DNA from: Gluconobacter sphaericus NBRC 12467
Lineage (GTDB): Bacteria; Pseudomonadota; Alphaproteobacteria; Acetobacterales; Acetobacteraceae
Assembly (NCBI RefSeq): GCF_006539125.1
Contig: NZ_BJMK01000005.1
Location: 1-64,000, forward strand
Length of the DNA stretch: 64,000 bases
Direction: 5' to 3'
In this document: positions 1 to 7,375 of the stretch, piece after piece
Position numbering within the stretch: position 1 is the first letter of the stretch
Layout of the letters: each line of letters begins with the position of its first letter
Translations under genes and position numbers: made by a program
The notes under the pieces: model-generated
Told to the model about the DNA's origin: nothing
Databases searched by the model: none
The model's input: the letters and a program-made list of their open reading frames with translations, nothing else

Positions 1-143
1 AATGCAGAGTGTCAAACAGAATTCACAAGGCACTTATCAACAGGGAAAATGCCGGTTTTCTGGGACAAAAGAGACTAACCCCCGTTATTCATTGCGAATC
101 GCACTCGAAAAAAGGCGGTTTTTTCTCAATTTTTCTGCTCTTC
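1..143. other. intergenic, nothing recognised
   Basis: Window edge downstream of the phosphoesterase gene. A purine-rich stretch followed by a T-rich stretch near 108-133 could act as a weak terminator on either strand, but the stem is poor. No RNA gene or convincing reading frame is seen. Confidence 0.4.
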
Positions 144-959
144 TCAGAAGTCCGGCCAGTTGGGAGCCAGGTGCCCACCCATCCGCAGCGGAGCGACCTT
201 CCGGGCCAGGCCGGTTGCGTCATCTGTCTCCACCATCAGCCCACAAACCGTCGCCTCCCCTTCTGCCGGCTGCGGCCGATCCCCGGGAATCTTGCGAACT
301 AGTCTGTGCAATGAGGCGGGCTTCCCCATTCCGATCACGCTATCGTAGTCGCCGCACATTCCAGCATCCGTCTGATACGCCGTGCCCGCAGGCAGAATAC
401 GGTGATCGGCTGTTGGAACATGCGTATGCGTCCCCACCACGACAGAAGCCTTGCCGTCGAAATAAGCCCCGAAGCCCATTTTCTCGCTGGTGGCTTCTGC
501 ATGAACATCGATCAGGATCGCATGGACCGTCACTCCCAGACGATGCCGGGAGAGGATTTCGCTGACGACGCGGAAGGGGTCATCCAGCGGATCCATGAAG
601 ATGCGACCCATCACATTAATGACCAGTGCCCGGCGCCCACGGCTGATTTCGACGATATGACTCCCCTGCCCCGGTGTTCCGGCAGGATAATTGGCAGGTC
701 TGACGATGTGGGGGGCCTGATTGATGTAGCCGATCATGTCCCGCCGATCCCACGCATGGTTGCCCAGCGTGATCACATCGATACCGGCATTGTGCAGGTT
801 CTTGGCAATATCGGGAGACAGGCCATATCCGTGTGACGCGTTCTCTCCATTGGCGACCACCAGATCAAGCGAGAGTTTCTGGCGCCAGTCGGCCAGGTTC
901 CGGATAATGGCTTCACGCCCGCTACGCCCGATAATGTCGCCAAGAAACAACAGTCTCAA
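144..959 (-). CDS. TIGR00282-type metallophosphoesterase (YmdB-like)
   Basis: A 271-residue cytoplasmic protein of the YmdB-like dinuclear metallophosphoesterase family, whose members hydrolyse 2',3'-cyclic nucleotides or related phosphodiesters. The metal-binding blocks are in order: GDIIGRSGR at about residue 7, NGENASHGYG at about 37, TLGNHAWDRR at about 65 and GTHTHVPTAD at about 175. Length is normal for the family. It starts only 3 bases after the 5-formyltetrahydrofolate cyclo-ligase stop, so it is probably the last gene of the zapA/6S/5-FCL transcript. The family assignment is firm; the physiological substrate is inferred only from relatives. Confidence 0.88.
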   Translation of the reverse strand: MRLLFLGDIIGRSGREAIIRNLADWRQKLSLDLVVANGENASHGYGLSPDIAKNLHNAGIDVITLGNHAWDRRDMIGYINQAPHIVRPANYPAGTPGQGSHIVEISRGRRALVINVMGRIFMDPLDDPFRVVSEILSRHRLGVTVHAILIDVHAEATSEKMGFGAYFDGKASVVVGTHTHVPTADHRILPAGTAYQTDAGMCGDYDSVIGMGKPASLHRLVRKIPGDRPQPAEGEATVCGLMVETDDATGLARKVAPLRMGGHLAPNWPDF

Positions 960-962
960 CAG

Positions 963-1550
963 TCAGTCTTTCATAGTGATTTTGGAAAAATCGGTCCTGA
1001 TGATTCCGCGCTCGGTCACGATCGTCGGGATCGGAATATCGTAAGGACCTCTGGGAACACGATCGACCTGTTGTCCGGCAAAACCGAAACCGATTGCCGT
1101 TACATCCAGCATGGCCAGAGTACGATCATAGTAGCCGCCCCCATATCCGAGCCGATAGCCAAAAACATCGAAGGCCAGAAACGGCACCAGAACCAAATCC
1201 GGAATATCGATTTCACCCTCGGGATGCGATGTACCAAAGCGACCTGCCACCATGATGCTGGCAGGCGTCCATCGCCGGAAGATCAGGGGGGAGCCTTTGC
1301 GCGTGGTTTCCGGCAGCAAAACCTGCCGTCCGGACACAGAAAGAGCATGGCAGAGGGGGCGGAGATCCACTTCTCCGGCCAGTGGCCAGACCGCCGCGAT
1401 CTTGCGAGCCGGTCGTGCCCGAATTTCTCTCAAGAGGAATTTCTGCAATACCGCCTCGTCATCAGGAGAAGCGGCCTGCCGCAACTGGGCCATTTTCAGG
1501 CGCAGGTCTTTTTTTAAAAGGTCGAGGTCAGAAATCTGTGGAGCCGCCAA
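963..1550 (-). CDS. 5-formyltetrahydrofolate cyclo-ligase
   Basis: A 195-residue enzyme converting 5-formyl-THF to 5,10-methenyl-THF with ATP. The family signature GYGGGYYDR lies near residue 138, and the N-terminal KKDLR block matches the usual phosphate-binding start. The chosen start is a TTG at 1550; the next in-frame ATG (residue 20) would remove that conserved block, so I prefer TTG. It lies directly behind the 6S RNA, the classic ssrS-ygfA arrangement of proteobacteria, and is probably made from read-through of the same promoter. Function is well supported; the start codon is less certain. Confidence 0.88.
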   Translation of the reverse strand: MAAPQISDLDLLKKDLRLKMAQLRQAASPDDEAVLQKFLLREIRARPARKIAAVWPLAGEVDLRPLCHALSVSGRQVLLPETTRKGSPLIFRRWTPASIMVAGRFGTSHPEGEIDIPDLVLVPFLAFDVFGYRLGYGGGYYDRTLAMLDVTAIGFGFAGQQVDRVPRGPYDIPIPTIVTERGIIRTDFSKITMKD

Positions 1551-1559
1551 AGCCGTTGG

Positions 1560-1692
1560 TCTTTTCAGCCCTCCTAGACCTGCAAGTGCAGGTGGGCACC
1601 GGTTAACGTGACCAGGGCCACGACAGAGCCAGTTCCCTAAGGAATGCTTATCGGCCCGGGGGATGATTTGCCTGACGCACCAGGCAGCTCCA
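1560..1692 (-). ncRNA. ssrS: 6S RNA
   Basis: The 190-base gap between zapA and 5-FCL holds a sequence that reads on the minus strand like alphaproteobacterial 6S RNA: a GC-rich closing arm, the conserved segment GGGCCGATAAGCATTCC, then AACTGGCTCTGTCGTGGCCC and a 3' arm ending near ACCTGCACTTGCAGGT. 6S RNA mimics an open promoter and sequesters housekeeping sigma-factor RNA polymerase in stationary phase. Synteny (zapA, ssrS, 5-FCL) is the usual one. The ends are estimated: the 5' end from the promoter, the 3' end from where resemblance stops. Confidence 0.8.
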
Positions 1693-1698
1693 CCACCT

Positions 1699-1726
1699 AT
1701 ATTAGACTGTCCAGCCCGATATTCAA
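1699..1726 (-). promoter_or_regulatory. predicted 6S RNA promoter
   Basis: On the minus strand, TTGAAT (1726-1721) is separated by 16 bases from TAATAT (1704-1699), giving a sigma70-type promoter with predicted start near 1692, just where the 6S-like sequence begins. Inferred by eye only. Confidence 0.5.
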
Positions 1727-1742
1727 TGTAAAGGTTGCAGAA

Positions 1743-2087
1743 TTAGGGGGTGCGCTCGAGTTCCGCAGCCAGAAGCTCCGCCTGCCCCGCCAGACGTGCC
1801 AGACGGTCCTGCCTTGCCCCTTCAAGCCGAAGGAACTGCTTGGCCTGCTGGATCTGCGCCTCAGCCTGGGGTGAGATCTGCCGACGTTTCAGCTCAAAGA
1901 TCTCATCGGCCATCAGCAGGGCGGCCATCATGAGCGTCTTGGATTCGCTTGCGGCCCCACCCAGAGTCCGCGCCCGCTGAAGCCAGCCTTCTACATGACG
2001 AGCCATGTCATAAAGATGCGCTTCCTCGCCATCCTGACACCCGACATTATAGACGTAGCCATTGAGACGAATGGATACCTGTCCCAT
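1743..2087 (-). CDS. zapA: cell division protein ZapA
   Basis: A 114-residue ZapA-family protein, which binds and bundles FtsZ at mid-cell. The N-terminal beta-rich head begins VSIRLNGYVYNVGC and contains EEAHLYDMARHVE; a long helical, probably coiled-coil tail follows from about residue 60, with many Gln and Ala residues. Length is typical. It follows a small coiled-coil gene by 3 bases and precedes 6S RNA, the standard alphaproteobacterial context. Confidence 0.87.
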   Translation of the reverse strand: MGQVSIRLNGYVYNVGCQDGEEAHLYDMARHVEGWLQRARTLGGAASESKTLMMAALLMADEIFELKRRQISPQAEAQIQQAKQFLRLEGARQDRLARLAGQAELLAAELERTP

Positions 2088-2090
2088 CGG

Positions 2091-2330
2091 TCAGTCCTCC
2101 TTCCTGTCAAGCACGCCCTGAATGCGGGCGCACAACGCATCGATATTGGCCGCGAATTCCGAAAGATCCGGAGCAGAATGCAGCGCACGCTCGCAGGCTT
2201 CCTTTGCCAGCACATGACGCTCGGATGCAGCGGCGATCCGCATCATCGCTTCCTCAAGACGTTCAACCGTCTTATCGTCCTGCACACTATCTGTCTCTGT
2301 CTCGTTTACCGCCACGATCTTTCCGTTCAT
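2091..2330 (-). CDS. small helical protein upstream of zapA (DUF4164-like)
   Basis: A 79-residue acidic, mostly helical protein without membrane segments or signal peptide. Residues 22-75 could form a coiled coil. Its place 3 bases before zapA matches the short DUF4164-type genes often found there in alphaproteobacteria, but I recognise the family mainly from context and length. A role with ZapA in division is an inference. It is the first gene of the minus-strand transcript; the divergent neighbour starts only 33 bases away. Confidence 0.6.
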   Translation of the reverse strand: MNGKIVAVNETETDSVQDDKTVERLEEAMMRIAAASERHVLAKEACERALHSAPDLSEFAANIDALCARIQGVLDRKED

Positions 2331-2362
2331 GCACTCATTCTGCCAGTAAATGCCCGATTAAA

Positions 2363-2797
2363 ATGCCCAATACAGATCCGCTCCGGCAAGACCATCAGGA
2401 AAGACCCGATCCCGGCATGGGGTCAAGGACATCACTACCTGCTCACTACCCTGTTTTCATAATTCCGTCCCGTCAGGAGATGGATCAACTTCTTCTGTCC
2501 TGGGATAAACCGTTTCTTGCCCTCTCCGCTGAAAGTGCGGGTAACGCGTTCGGCATCCGATGGTGGCTTGAAGTTGTGAGATCATGGGCCGGACGATCCA
2601 TTCTGGACTGCGGCGCATCACCCACAATTGCCCGGCAGGCACTGGATGCAGGAATTGGCTGGGCCATCTGCCGGGTCAGCGCTGCCCAGTTCCGGGCCTT
2701 GGAAACATATAATGATTATCGCGGACGTATCCTGCCTCTCCGTCCGCCTAGCTCCTGCCGCCACAATCTGCGAGAACGTCCCCATGACAGCTTGTGA
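2363..2797 (+). CDS. conserved hypothetical protein next to the ThiE-like gene
   Basis: A 144-residue protein with the ATG at 2363 as the likely start; a later in-frame ATG at 2480 would give 105 residues and begins nearer to the conserved-looking part. The C-terminal two thirds (SWDKPFLALSAESAG, SILDCGASPTIARQALDAG) look soluble and compact, with no transmembrane stretch. I do not recognise a family with a known function. Its stop lies 14 bases inside the start of the ThiE-like gene, so the two are translationally coupled and probably act together. Confidence 0.6.
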   Translation: MPNTDPLRQDHQERPDPGMGSRTSLPAHYPVFIIPSRQEMDQLLLSWDKPFLALSAESAGNAFGIRWWLEVVRSWAGRSILDCGASPTIARQALDAGIGWAICRVSAAQFRALETYNDYRGRILPLRPPSSCRHNLRERPHDSL

Positions 2798-3362
2798 TCT
2801 CTACCCCGTTCTGCCCGCTGGTTTTAAGACGGACGCTGCCCTTGAGGTACTCCGCGACATCCTCGGGCTGCCCACAATAACGGCTCTTCGCATCCCCGCC
2901 GGATGGACCCCGGAGGCAACACAGCTTTCACAGCTCGTGGACCTACTCCATGCTAATGGTGTCGCCATGATCCTGGAAGTCGCGGGATCGCTGGCTGACA
3001 CACCAAAATCTCTTCTGGGGATCTGTGACGGACTCCATGCAGCCAACGTCGAAGAGCTTGTAAACCTGCGTAAGACGGTTGGAAGCGACATGCCTGTTGG
3101 CTGTCTGTGCACCAATCGCGACGACGCCATGAAGTCTGGCGAATCGGGGGCCGATTACGTCGCATTTCCGCCCGGCGATCTGGAGCTAGTGAAATGGTGG
3201 AGCTCCGTCATGGAGCTACCAGTCATCGCCGAAAATATCCGAAATACGGAAGACGCCTCGTCTGCCATTACGGCAGGCGCCGACTTCCTTGCCATCCCAC
3301 TTCAGTTCGATGGCAAGGATGCGGAGCGTTTTTCAGCGATGACCCTTCTTGCTGCCGGCTGA
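2784..3362 (+). CDS. thiamine phosphate synthase-like (ThiE/TenI fold) protein
   Basis: A 192-residue protein resembling the ThiE/TenI barrel family. Visible features are the central strand-helix ladder, VGCLCTNRDDAMKSGESGADYVAFPP at about residue 98-123 (matching the GADYV-x-P loop of ThiE) and PVIAENI...AGADFLAIP near the C-terminus. Several usual ThiE catalytic and pyrophosphate-binding residues are not obvious, so it may be a divergent paralogue, not the thiamine enzyme. It overlaps the preceding gene by 14 bases, and its 3' end overlaps the convergent FAS1 gene by 30 bases. No TPP riboswitch is seen upstream. Confidence 0.65.
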   Translation: MTACDLYPVLPAGFKTDAALEVLRDILGLPTITALRIPAGWTPEATQLSQLVDLLHANGVAMILEVAGSLADTPKSLLGICDGLHAANVEELVNLRKTVGSDMPVGCLCTNRDDAMKSGESGADYVAFPPGDLELVKWWSSVMELPVIAENIRNTEDASSAITAGADFLAIPLQFDGKDAERFSAMTLLAAG

Positions 3363-4118
3363 CGCCGGTTTCAGCACCGGCACAGGCAGAAGTGTATCCT
3401 GCGTGAAGTAGAGAACGCCGTTGGATTGGGGGAAAGACCTACTCCCCAGACGATTGGTCTGACCTGCCGTATTTTCAAGGATCAATTCGCCCGTCTGCGG
3501 GGAACGCAGCACGCCCAGCAGATCACCATACAGGGTCTTCAGCCCGATAGCGCGACCATGATTGCGTTGGATGGCCTTGCGCAGAGCCGCCTCATCCCAT
3601 TTCCCATATGCAATCGTATAGCCCAAAATGTGAGCGAGCTGCCCACGATTGGCGGGCGCAAGCAGTCCACCCGGCCAGCGGGCGCTCAGACGCTCCATGG
3701 CGGCGTTGGGAATGGCAAAGAGCGTGTAGGGGCCCGGACCACTGATCCAAGGATCGAGTTTCGCAACCTGCATGGCCTTGACGTAATCGGAAAGTTCCAG
3801 CGATCCCGCAATGTTTTCATTGAGCGGCCGGTCCTCATAGGACAGCATCGGCGGCGAATGATAGGCAACCGGGCTGTTGGGAGCGCCGTCCGGGCTGGGC
3901 TGATATGCTTGGACGGCGCTCCCAGGCATGAGGGCCGCGCGAGCACTGATCTGGGCCTCGAAGCTATCCTGGTAGTTCTTCGTCCAGTCGGTACCCTGCC
4001 AGTCAGGATCGCCGCAAGCGGAGAGCGAGACCCCCAAAAGAAGCCCCACGCCGAGTTTCAGTCCCTTCCCCCAGCGCGGAAACCATCCTGACGAGAAAAC
4101 ATCGAGTCGCACATCCAT
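3333..4118 (-). CDS. FAS1 (fasciclin) domain lipoprotein
   Basis: About 261 residues. The N-terminus has a basic stretch, a hydrophobic segment and the lipobox LSAC followed by GD, so the mature protein should be a lipid-anchored envelope protein. A single fasciclin domain follows (roughly residues 115-250), with the H1-like motif GPYTLFAIPNAAMERL and an H2-like NGVLYFTQDTLLP end. FAS1 domains mediate adhesion in many organisms. Start sites at 4133 and 4157 are also possible; none has a strong ribosome binding site. The gene is expressed behind the Gly/Trp-rich lipoprotein and converges with the ThiE-like gene, sharing 30 bases. Confidence 0.75.
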   Translation of the reverse strand: MDVRLDVFSSGWFPRWGKGLKLGVGLLLGVSLSACGDPDWQGTDWTKNYQDSFEAQISARAALMPGSAVQAYQPSPDGAPNSPVAYHSPPMLSYEDRPLNENIAGSLELSDYVKAMQVAKLDPWISGPGPYTLFAIPNAAMERLSARWPGGLLAPANRGQLAHILGYTIAYGKWDEAALRKAIQRNHGRAIGLKTLYGDLLGVLRSPQTGELILENTAGQTNRLGSRSFPQSNGVLYFTQDTLLPVPVLKPASAGSKKGHR

Positions 4119-4174
4119 GCCTGATCGCACCATCCTGTGAGCGGGAGAAACGACCATAGAGCAGGTTGGCCGAA

Positions 4175-4603
4175 TCAGCACCCATCCCCGCGCATGGTCC
4201 ATCCGACGACCTTGCCGCTGACCAGCTCAAATGTCGTCTGACAGCTGGTGTTGTAATAGGTCGCCGGGAAACCGCCGCCCCATCCACCCATGCCACCCCA
4301 GCCGCCACCCCAGCCGCCCATACCACCCCAGCCGCCGCCCCAGCCGCCCATGCCGCCTCCCCAGCCATCCCAGCCCCAGCCACCACCGCCGGAATACTGG
4401 GTCTGGTTATCAATATAGGCGAGGAACGTATGGCCCTGGGCGTCGTAGTTACGGGTGGGCACACCGAACTGACGCAGCACGTCCACTTCGGACTTGCCAA
4501 CCATGGAATCCAGAACCTTGCGCTGCTGAAGGGTGGGGACTTCACAGGCCGAAAGGCCCAGCAGCGCCAGGACGGACAGCAATCCAATTTTTTTCATCAT
4601 CAT
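4175..4603 (-). CDS. Gly/Trp-rich repeat lipoprotein
   Basis: A 142-residue protein. The start at 4603 is preceded by a GGGGA motif; it begins MMMKKIG and has the lipobox LSAC. A SmpA/BamE-like helical stretch follows (VGKSEVDVLRQFGVPTRNYDAQGHTFLAYID), in keeping with small outer-membrane lipoproteins. Residues about 75-115 form a low-complexity block with three near-perfect copies of the decamer MGGWGGGWGG. The C-terminus (TTFELVSGKVVGW) again looks BamE-like. I infer an outer-membrane lipoprotein whose fold is interrupted by a glycine/tryptophan loop; its function is unknown. Confidence 0.7.
   Translation of the reverse strand: MMMKKIGLLSVLALLGLSACEVPTLQQRKVLDSMVGKSEVDVLRQFGVPTRNYDAQGHTFLAYIDNQTQYSGGGGWGWDGWGGGMGGWGGGWGGMGGWGGGWGGMGGWGGGFPATYYNTSCQTTFELVSGKVVGWTMRGDGC
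4272..4382. repeat. in-frame tandem repeat encoding MGGWGGGWGG units
   Basis: About three imperfect 30-base direct repeats, read on the minus strand as Met-Gly-Gly-Trp-Gly-Gly-Gly-Trp-Gly-Gly. The copies differ mainly at third codon positions, and the unit is a multiple of three, so copy-number change would keep the frame. Confidence 0.75.
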
Positions 4604-4707
4604 TTTCCCCGACTGTGCCGCGGCAATGCGGTCATGTTCCTCTTTCGACACGTTCTAGCCCTTCTGACGCAAAAGAAGGATTAAAACTCCTGCAAGTTCT
4701 GAAAAGA

Positions 4708-5703
4708 TCAGGCCAACCACAAAATGTCACTGATCCGCGGCGCTCCGGTTGCCAGCATGACCAACCGGTCAAACCCGAGCGCAATCCCTGAACAGGGCGG
4801 CAGATCCGGCAAAGCCGCCAGAAACGCCTCGTCCACTGCCCAGTCCTGATCCGGCGACAGTTCCATACGACGCTTACGATCCGTTGCAAAACGCTCCCGT
4901 TGTTCCACCGGATCGGTGAGCTCTTCAAAAGCGTTCGCCAACTCCAGCCCGCCCACATAAAGCTCGAACCGCAGAGCCGCACGCCCGTCTTCGGGGTCCC
5001 GGCGTGCAAGCGCCGCCTGTTCCGCAGGCCAGTGCGTCAGGAACGTCGGACGCGTGCGCCCGATCGCGGGCTCGACACGCTCCAGAAGAAGCCGGAAAAA
5101 CAGGTCCTCCCAGCTCTCCCCGTTCCGCAGGCCAACACGCGCCTGCCTGGCGAGAGCTTCGGCATTTCCCGCTGTCCCCAGCAAATCCGCCCCCACATAG
5201 CGGGCGAATGCAGCCTGCATCGTCAAACGCTCGAAGGGGAGTGACAGATCAATGACATCCATCCCCCGATGCACCACGGGCGGCAGAAGCACGCGCAGGA
5301 AGGATTCGGTTTCATCCATGAGAGACGACAAATCCGCGCCCGGACGATACCATTCGAGCATCGTGAACTCCGGGGCATGCGTATTGCTGGCCTCACCGTT
5401 GCGCCAGACGCGCGCCATCTGGAACACCGGCCGCCCCGTCGCCGCGACAATCCGCTTCATCGCGAATTCCGGACTCGTATGCAGGAAACGCGCCTCACGG
5501 GAGCCGTCCGGCCCTTCAAGCTCCGTCCTAAAACAGCGCAGATGGACTTCTTCGCCCGGAACAGGAACCGCGAACGGCGTTTCCACTTCCAGGTATCCGC
5601 GCTCTTCAAAGAAGGTCCGGACCGATCTGACCATCAGCGTACGGCGCTCAAGCAGGGGCAGGCGCTCGGCAATCCGGCCCGGATCAGCAGACAATACGGT
5701 CAT
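4708..5703 (-). CDS. epmA: EF-P lysine-34 ligase EpmA (GenX/PoxA)
   Basis: A 331-residue class II lysyl-tRNA synthetase-like enzyme lacking an anticodon-binding domain; known EpmA proteins attach (R)-beta-lysine to a conserved lysine of elongation factor P. Motif 2 appears as RVWRNGEASNTHAPEFTMLEWY near residue 102, and motif 3 as GIALGFDRLVML near the C-terminus. Length matches EpmA (about 325) and not LysS (about 500). It is divergent from epmB with 53 bases between starts, and efp lies 1.7 kb away, which strongly supports this assignment over a tRNA ligase. Confidence 0.93.
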   Translation of the reverse strand: MTVLSADPGRIAERLPLLERRTLMVRSVRTFFEERGYLEVETPFAVPVPGEEVHLRCFRTELEGPDGSREARFLHTSPEFAMKRIVAATGRPVFQMARVWRNGEASNTHAPEFTMLEWYRPGADLSSLMDETESFLRVLLPPVVHRGMDVIDLSLPFERLTMQAAFARYVGADLLGTAGNAEALARQARVGLRNGESWEDLFFRLLLERVEPAIGRTRPTFLTHWPAEQAALARRDPEDGRAALRFELYVGGLELANAFEELTDPVEQRERFATDRKRRMELSPDQDWAVDEAFLAALPDLPPCSGIALGFDRLVMLATGAPRISDILWLA

Positions 5704-5756
5704 GACGTCTCTCGCTCCTGTTGCAAAACCGGGACCCGCACCGCTAGAGGCATCAC

Positions 5757-6827
5757 ATGGATGACATGGTCAAGACAGCCCCACAACATTCCGCGAAACG
5801 TTCTGCAAAACGTCACACACTTCGCACACCGTCCGACCTGATCGAGGCAGGGCTGGCGGCGGAAGCCGACCGCGCAACGCTCGAAGCGGTGGGCGAACGC
5901 TTCACAATGGCCATTCCCCCCGCCTTTCATGACCTGATCACGCATCCGGACGATCCCATCGCCCGACAGGTCATTCCCGATGCGCGCGAACTCGTCACGC
6001 TACCTCACGAAGACGCGGACCCGATTGGCGATGACGCCCTGTCCCCCGTCCCCGGCATCGTGCACCGCTATGCAGATCGTGCCCTGCTCAAGCCTTTGCT
6101 GGTCTGTCCACTTTACTGTCGGTTCTGTTTCAGGCGCGAACATGTCGGCCCCGGCGGTGGACTGCTTAGCGATACACAGCTTGAAGCCGCACTCGACTGG
6201 GTGCGACAGCATCCCGATATCCGCGAAATCATCCTGACAGGCGGCGATCCACTCATGCTGGCTCCACGCCGACTAAAGCATATCGTGCAGTCCCTGTCCT
6301 GCATCCCGCACATCGAAACCATCCGCATCCATTCCCGCGTTCCCGTCGCCGACCCGGCCCGTATGACAGAAGACCTTCTAGATGCGATGGAAACCGATCG
6401 CGCCATGTGGCTGGTCGTTCACGCCAACCATGCCAGCGAGCTGACTCCGCAGGCGGCAAAGGCGATCCGCGCCGTCCTGTCCCGGGCCATTCCGGTGCTC
6501 TCGCAATCCGTCCTGCTGCGCGGGGTCAACGATACGGTTGAAAGTCTGGAAGCCCTACTGCGGGCATTCCTGAAAGCGCGGGTAAAACCCTATTACCTGC
6601 ACCATCTCGATGCCGCCGCAGGAACAGGACATTTCCACGTTCCCGTCGCGGAAGGGCAAGCTCTGCTGAGGCAGCTACGCGGGCGCGTGACTGGCCCAGC
6701 CTGGCCGACCTACGTCCTCGATATTCCTGGTGGCCGGGGCAAAGTTCCGATCGGGCCGGAATATCTGGACTCTGCATCTCCGGGCACGGTCTCAACGCCT
6801 GACGGAGAGGCATGCAGCTTCACCTGA
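5757..6827 (+). CDS. epmB: EF-P beta-lysylation protein EpmB (lysine 2,3-aminomutase family)
   Basis: A 356-residue radical-SAM enzyme converting (S)-alpha-lysine to (R)-beta-lysine for EF-P modification. The 4Fe-4S motif is C117-x3-C121-x2-C124 (CPLYCRFC), followed by LTGGDPLML for SAM binding and a C-terminal region with KPYYLHHLD. It is shorter than catabolic lysine 2,3-aminomutases, as expected for EpmB. It is paired divergently with epmA. A third modification enzyme, EpmC, is not present here; EpmC hydroxylation is dispensable in known systems. Confidence 0.93.
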   Translation: MDDMVKTAPQHSAKRSAKRHTLRTPSDLIEAGLAAEADRATLEAVGERFTMAIPPAFHDLITHPDDPIARQVIPDARELVTLPHEDADPIGDDALSPVPGIVHRYADRALLKPLLVCPLYCRFCFRREHVGPGGGLLSDTQLEAALDWVRQHPDIREIILTGGDPLMLAPRRLKHIVQSLSCIPHIETIRIHSRVPVADPARMTEDLLDAMETDRAMWLVVHANHASELTPQAAKAIRAVLSRAIPVLSQSVLLRGVNDTVESLEALLRAFLKARVKPYYLHHLDAAAGTGHFHVPVAEGQALLRQLRGRVTGPAWPTYVLDIPGGRGKVPIGPEYLDSASPGTVSTPDGEACSFT

Positions 6828-6851
6828 CACACCTCATAAAATGAAGCCGCC

Positions 6852-7160
6852 TTATTTGGCGTCGAACATGTGAGTGGCATGGGTGATGGCCCCACCCGCA
6901 CGGATGGCGGCGGCCACAAGGGCGATCTCGGAGAGCTGCGCATCTGTTGCGCCGGCCTCGCGGGCTGCCTTGACGTGAAGCTCGATACAATAAGGGCACT
7001 GCGTCGTCAGAGCGACGGCCACGGCGGCGAGCTGCTTGGTCAGTGCGCTCACTGCACCTTCCGCGAAGGCCGCACGGTCGAACTGCCAGAACGCATCCAT
7101 ACCCTTCGAGGCATTGGCTTCAAGATCGGAAATACGCGAGAGGTTCTTCATATCATACAT
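6852..7160 (-). CDS. carboxymuconolactone decarboxylase / AhpD-like protein
   Basis: A 102-residue all-helical protein of the AhpD-like superfamily. The redox motif CPYCIELH sits at about residue 57, with the glutamate and distal histidine typical of AhpD-type peroxidase-reducing proteins, and a helical region ALVAAAIRAGGAITHATH follows. Members act as alkylhydroperoxidases or thiol-disulfide carriers. It converges with epmB (24-base gap) and is divergent from efp across 215 bases. The specific role is unknown. Confidence 0.82.
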   Translation of the reverse strand: MYDMKNLSRISDLEANASKGMDAFWQFDRAAFAEGAVSALTKQLAAVAVALTTQCPYCIELHVKAAREAGATDAQLSEIALVAAAIRAGGAITHATHMFDAK

Positions 7161-7375
7161 GCGGCTTCTCCTTGCCTTTCGCTCTGAGCATCAGGGCAGC
7201 GACATATTCTGACATGACCTATCCGGAGCCCGGCCCCAAGCCCCCTACCCTTCACACTTTCCTGAAGACACAAACCGTCCAGCGCCCCTTGGCCTTGCTT
7301 CCAGCCCCCGTGCAGCGCTAGAAGCCCACAAGACGTGACAGAAAATCCCTTACCCAGGGTCATCAGGACACAAGC
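7161..7375. promoter_or_regulatory. divergent intergenic region of the AhpD-like gene and efp
   Basis: 215 bases without a supportable gene. It must hold promoters in both directions. An AGGA ribosome binding motif lies 7 bases before the efp start. No riboswitch-like fold was recognised. Confidence 0.4.

Noticed and set aside
2331-2783. TPP riboswitch for the ThiE-like gene
   Set aside because: The upstream stretch is coding for the coupled hypothetical, and the TPP core motifs are missing.
4272-4382. CRISPR-like or intergenic repeat array
   Set aside because: The repeats are in frame inside a lipoprotein gene and differ mainly at third codon positions.
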